A DNA stretch of 34,303 bases from Chloroflexota bacterium (GTDB lineage Bacteria > Chloroflexota > Dehalococcoidia > Lucifugimonadales > UBA3495), in NCBI GenBank assembly GCA_009840175.1, contig VXOI01000240.1:1-34303 (forward strand), read 5' to 3'. The notes under the pieces were generated by a model. That model was given only the letters and a program-made list of their open reading frames with translations, did no database searches and had not been told where the DNA came from. The first letter of the stretch is position 1; each line of letters starts with the position of its first letter. Below, piece after piece: positions 31,900 through 34,303 of this stretch. A program made the position numbers and the translations under genes.

Positions 31900-32051
31900 G
31901 CCGACCCTCCAGAAAATCTTTCAGCGACGGCCCCCGGTTGGAAGACCATCGCTGAAGAATCAGCTCTATAGAACACCCTTATCGTTCTAGGCGTCTAATC
32001 CACAACCATCATTCCCACCGCCTCCCACCGTCATTCCGTCGCCCACCGTCG

Positions 32052-32069
32052 TTCCCGCGAAGGCGGGAA
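32052..32069. repeat. 'ttcccgc-gaag-gcgggaa' palindromic repeat
   Basis: A perfect 7-bp hairpin with a GAAG loop in the wider string GTCGTTCCCGCGAAGGCGGG. It is a repeat type common in bacterial intergenic DNA. Degenerate 'ccaccgtcattcc' units precede it (about 32010-32050). The 225-base gap 31900-32124 contains no gene. Confidence 0.7.
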
Positions 32070-32105
32070 TCCAAACCCCCTTCTGCTTCTGCACACTCCG
32101 CATCC

Positions 32106-32133
32106 GGCTCCTACGCCAGGGCTCCTACGCCAG
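32106..32133. repeat. 14-bp tandem duplication over the end of the pyrophosphatase gene
   Basis: GGCTCCTACGCCAG is repeated exactly in tandem (32106-32119 and 32120-32133). The second copy encodes the final Leu-Ala-stop of the pyrophosphatase; the first repeats the stop downstream, out of frame with it. Confidence 0.8.
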
Positions 32134-34212
32134 ATTGATCAGCGGCGACACTTCCAGGAACACCGGCGCGAACACCAGCGACACCACTGCCATCAGCTTC
32201 AGCAGTATGTTCAGCGAAGGCCCCGACGTGTCCTTGAACGGGTCGCCCACCACGTCGCCCTCGACCGCCGCCTTGTGCGCCTCTGATCCCTTGCCGCCGT
32301 AGTTCCCCAGCTCCACGTACTTCTTCGCGTTGTCCCAAGTGCCGCCCGCCGACGCCATCATTATCGCCAGCATGAACCCCGACGCCACCGAGCCGATGAG
32401 CAGCCCGCCCAGCGCACCCGCGCCGAGGATGAACCCCGTGGCAATCGGCGCAACCACCGCCATCAGCCCCGGCACGATCATCTCCCGCAGTGCCCCGCGC
32501 GTGCTGATGTCCACGCACCTCGCCGAGTCCGGCGTCCCCGTGCCTTCCATCAGCCCAGGTATCTCCCGGAACTGCCGCCGCACCTCTTCCACGATGCCCT
32601 GCGCCGCGCGGCCCACCGCCTGCATCGTCAGCGCCGAGAAGATGAACGGCAGCATCGCGCCGATGACCAGCCCCACCAGAATTTCCGGCTGTAGCAGGTT
32701 GATGCCCAGGTTGGCGTCCACCAGCTTGCCGTCCTCGCCGATCTTGATCAACTCGGCGCTCACCGAGTACGCCGCCAGCAGCGCCAGCGCCGTCAGGGCC
32801 GCCGACCCGATGGCGAAGCCCTTGCCCGTCGCCGCCGTCGTATTCCCCAGCGCGTCCAGCGCGTCCGTGCGCTCCCGTACTTCGGGATCAAGGTTCGCCT
32901 GCTCCGCAATGCCGCCCGCGTTGTCCGCCACCGGCCCGTAGGCGTCCGTAGCCAGTGTGATGCCCAGCGTAGACAGCAGCCCCACGCCCGCCAGCGCGAC
33001 CCCGTAGAACCCGGCGAAATAGTAGGCCAGCAGGATGGCAACCGACACGCACACCACTGGAATCAGGGTGCTCAGCATCCCGCTGGCTATGCCCTGGATG
33101 ATCACCGTCGCCGCGCCCGTCTCCGATGCCGCTGAAACCTGTTGCGTAGGCTTGTAGCTGTATGAAGTGAAGTACTCCGTTGCCAGCCCGATAATCGTAC
33201 CCGCCACAAGTCCGGCTACCACGCAACCGAACCACCACCAGTTGTCCGTAAGCGTGATCGTGAGTATCGCCGCGAATATGATCAGCAGCCCGCCCGCCGC
33301 GAATATACCGTACCGCAGCGACCACAGCAGTTTATCGAAGTTCGCCTGCTCGCCGCTTCGCACCACGAACGTCCCCAGTATCGCCGCGACGATGCCCGCG
33401 CCCGCCAGCAGCATCGGGAACACCGACTGCGAGTCCGTGAACTCGCTGCCCGCCGCTCCCGCCAGCGCCACTGCGCTCGCCGACAGCGCCACCGCCGATA
33501 TGATCGAGCTGACGTACGACTCGAACAGGTCCGCGCCCATTCCCGCCACGTCGCCCACGTTGTCTCCCACGTTGTCCGCGATAACGCCGGGGTTGCGCGG
33601 GTCGTCCTCCGGGATCCCTGCCTCAACCTTTCCCACCAGGTCCGACCCGACGTCCGCCGCCTTGGTGAAGATTCCCCCGCCCACGCGGGCGAACAGCGCG
33701 ATGGAGCTGGCTCCGAACCCGAAGCCTGCCACCACGCTGATCTCTTGGAATATCAGGTAAAGTACCGTGACCCCTAGCAGGCCGATGCCCACCACTGTCA
33801 CTCCCATCACCGTCCCGCTCGAGAAGGCCACCCGCAGCGCCGGGTTCAGCCCCCGCATCGCCGCGGCCGCCGTCCGCACGTTGGCCCGCACCGCCACGTT
33901 CATCCCGATGAACCCGGCCGTGCCCGAGCAGATGGCCCCCACCAGGTACGATATGGCCGTAGCCGGCACTGCCATTTCATGCTTGAAAACCGTGTAGTCC
34001 AACACTCCCAGCACCACGGTCACCACCACCACGAAGGGCAGCAGCGACATATACTCGCGGCGCAGGAACGCTCCCGCCCCGGTGCGGATGGCGTCGCCGA
34101 TGCTCTGCATCAGCGCATTCCCGGGTTCGGCGCTGAGCACTCGCATCGCGGTTATACCCGCAAAAACAAGGGCGACAACGCCTGCGGCCAGTGCAACAAT
34201 AATAGATTCCAT
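32125..34212 (-). CDS. hppA: Membrane-bound pyrophosphatase (ion-translocating)
   Basis: This 695-residue protein of about 16 membrane segments couples PPi hydrolysis to H+ (or Na+) pumping. The substrate site is visible as FTKAADVGSDLVGKVE and DNVGDNVGDVAGMGADLFES. The conserved GNTTAATGKGFAIGSAALT has Ala where K+-independent enzymes have Lys, so it is of the K+-dependent type. The C-terminal region has SAGGTWDNAKKYVE and HKAAVEGDVVGDPFKDTSGP. H+ versus Na+ specificity was not resolved by eye. PPi released by ATP sulfurylase or other biosynthesis would be a substrate, but it is far from sat. The ATG is followed by a normal first helix (MESIIVALAAGVVALVF). Confidence 0.97.
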   Translation of the reverse strand: MESIIVALAAGVVALVFAGITAMRVLSAEPGNALMQSIGDAIRTGAGAFLRREYMSLLPFVVVVTVVLGVLDYTVFKHEMAVPATAISYLVGAICSGTAGFIGMNVAVRANVRTAAAAMRGLNPALRVAFSSGTVMGVTVVGIGLLGVTVLYLIFQEISVVAGFGFGASSIALFARVGGGIFTKAADVGSDLVGKVEAGIPEDDPRNPGVIADNVGDNVGDVAGMGADLFESYVSSIISAVALSASAVALAGAAGSEFTDSQSVFPMLLAGAGIVAAILGTFVVRSGEQANFDKLLWSLRYGIFAAGGLLIIFAAILTITLTDNWWWFGCVVAGLVAGTIIGLATEYFTSYSYKPTQQVSAASETGAATVIIQGIASGMLSTLIPVVCVSVAILLAYYFAGFYGVALAGVGLLSTLGITLATDAYGPVADNAGGIAEQANLDPEVRERTDALDALGNTTAATGKGFAIGSAALTALALLAAYSVSAELIKIGEDGKLVDANLGINLLQPEILVGLVIGAMLPFIFSALTMQAVGRAAQGIVEEVRRQFREIPGLMEGTGTPDSARCVDISTRGALREMIVPGLMAVVAPIATGFILGAGALGGLLIGSVASGFMLAIMMASAGGTWDNAKKYVELGNYGGKGSEAHKAAVEGDVVGDPFKDTSGPSLNILLKLMAVVSLVFAPVFLEVSPLINLA

Positions 34213-34254
34213 GCAGTCTCTCGGAGGCTCTGAATAGGGGAAAAAGGGACAATT

Positions 34255-34303
<49 letters not shown>

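Noticed and set aside
31990-32100. CRISPR-like short repeats ('ccaccgtcattcc' units)
   Set aside because: The units are few, irregular in spacing and degenerate, with no unique spacers and no cas genes.

Overview
The window is GC-rich, densely coded bacterial DNA. The best fit is a Chloroflexota genome of the SAR202/Dehalococcoidia type. This is inferred from the gene set: sat-aprBA, a CoxL/XdhA-type molybdenum subunit, an acyl-CoA-dehydrogenase-fold flavoenzyme, a K+-dependent-type membrane pyrophosphatase, a GT20 synthase and a GatA/GatC-like amidase pair. It was not checked by any search. No rRNA, tRNA, CRISPR array, transposase or phage gene was seen. The last 47 bases are pure G and look like a sequencing or assembly artefact.

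Layout. 1-4000 (+): a possible gene tail, a nuclease-fold-like hypothetical protein, secA, and a HicA/HicB toxin-antitoxin pair directly behind secA. 4000-12200 (-): copper export (CopA-type P1B ATPase plus a YHS protein), a DUF1330 protein, an acyl-CoA-dehydrogenase-like flavoenzyme, the C-terminal part of an ArsR-type regulator, a MoaD/ThiS-like protein, an unaccompanied molybdopterin subunit and a small helical protein. 12700-16600 (+): sat-aprB-aprA, the module that interconverts sulfite and sulfate through APS; no dsr or qmo genes lie in the window. 16600-19800 (-): two neighbouring unknown proteins sharing a tail motif, a rhomboid protease, a cytidylate-kinase-like P-loop protein and a GNAT acetyltransferase. 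20000-20800 (+): an HpcH/HpaI aldolase. 21000-24000 (-): aromatic amino-acid genes trpA, aroH (chorismate mutase) and a type I-alpha DAHP synthase, followed by the internally deleted remnant of a type I-beta DAHP synthase. 24250-34200: CPBP-type membrane protease (-), a membrane/charged-tail protein (+), GatC-like protein and amidase (+), a HAD hydrolase and a GT20 synthase (+), an unknown protein (+), an unusual metallophosphoesterase (+), an unknown protein (-) and the membrane pyrophosphatase (-).

The most interesting signals are regulatory and evolutionary. First, between aroH and the DAHP synthase there is a 27-codon open frame with five Tyr/Phe codons in six, followed by an alternative hairpin and a terminator hairpin with a T tract. 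This is the layout of a transcription attenuator responding to aromatic amino acids. Second, the remnant just downstream joins the start and end of a type I-beta DAHP synthase catalytic domain, with the middle deleted at a short Ala-Gly repeat. This suggests that one DAHP synthase class displaced another. Third, several families of intergenic palindromic repeats pervade the region, and members have been absorbed into coding sequence inside sat and at the end of trpA.
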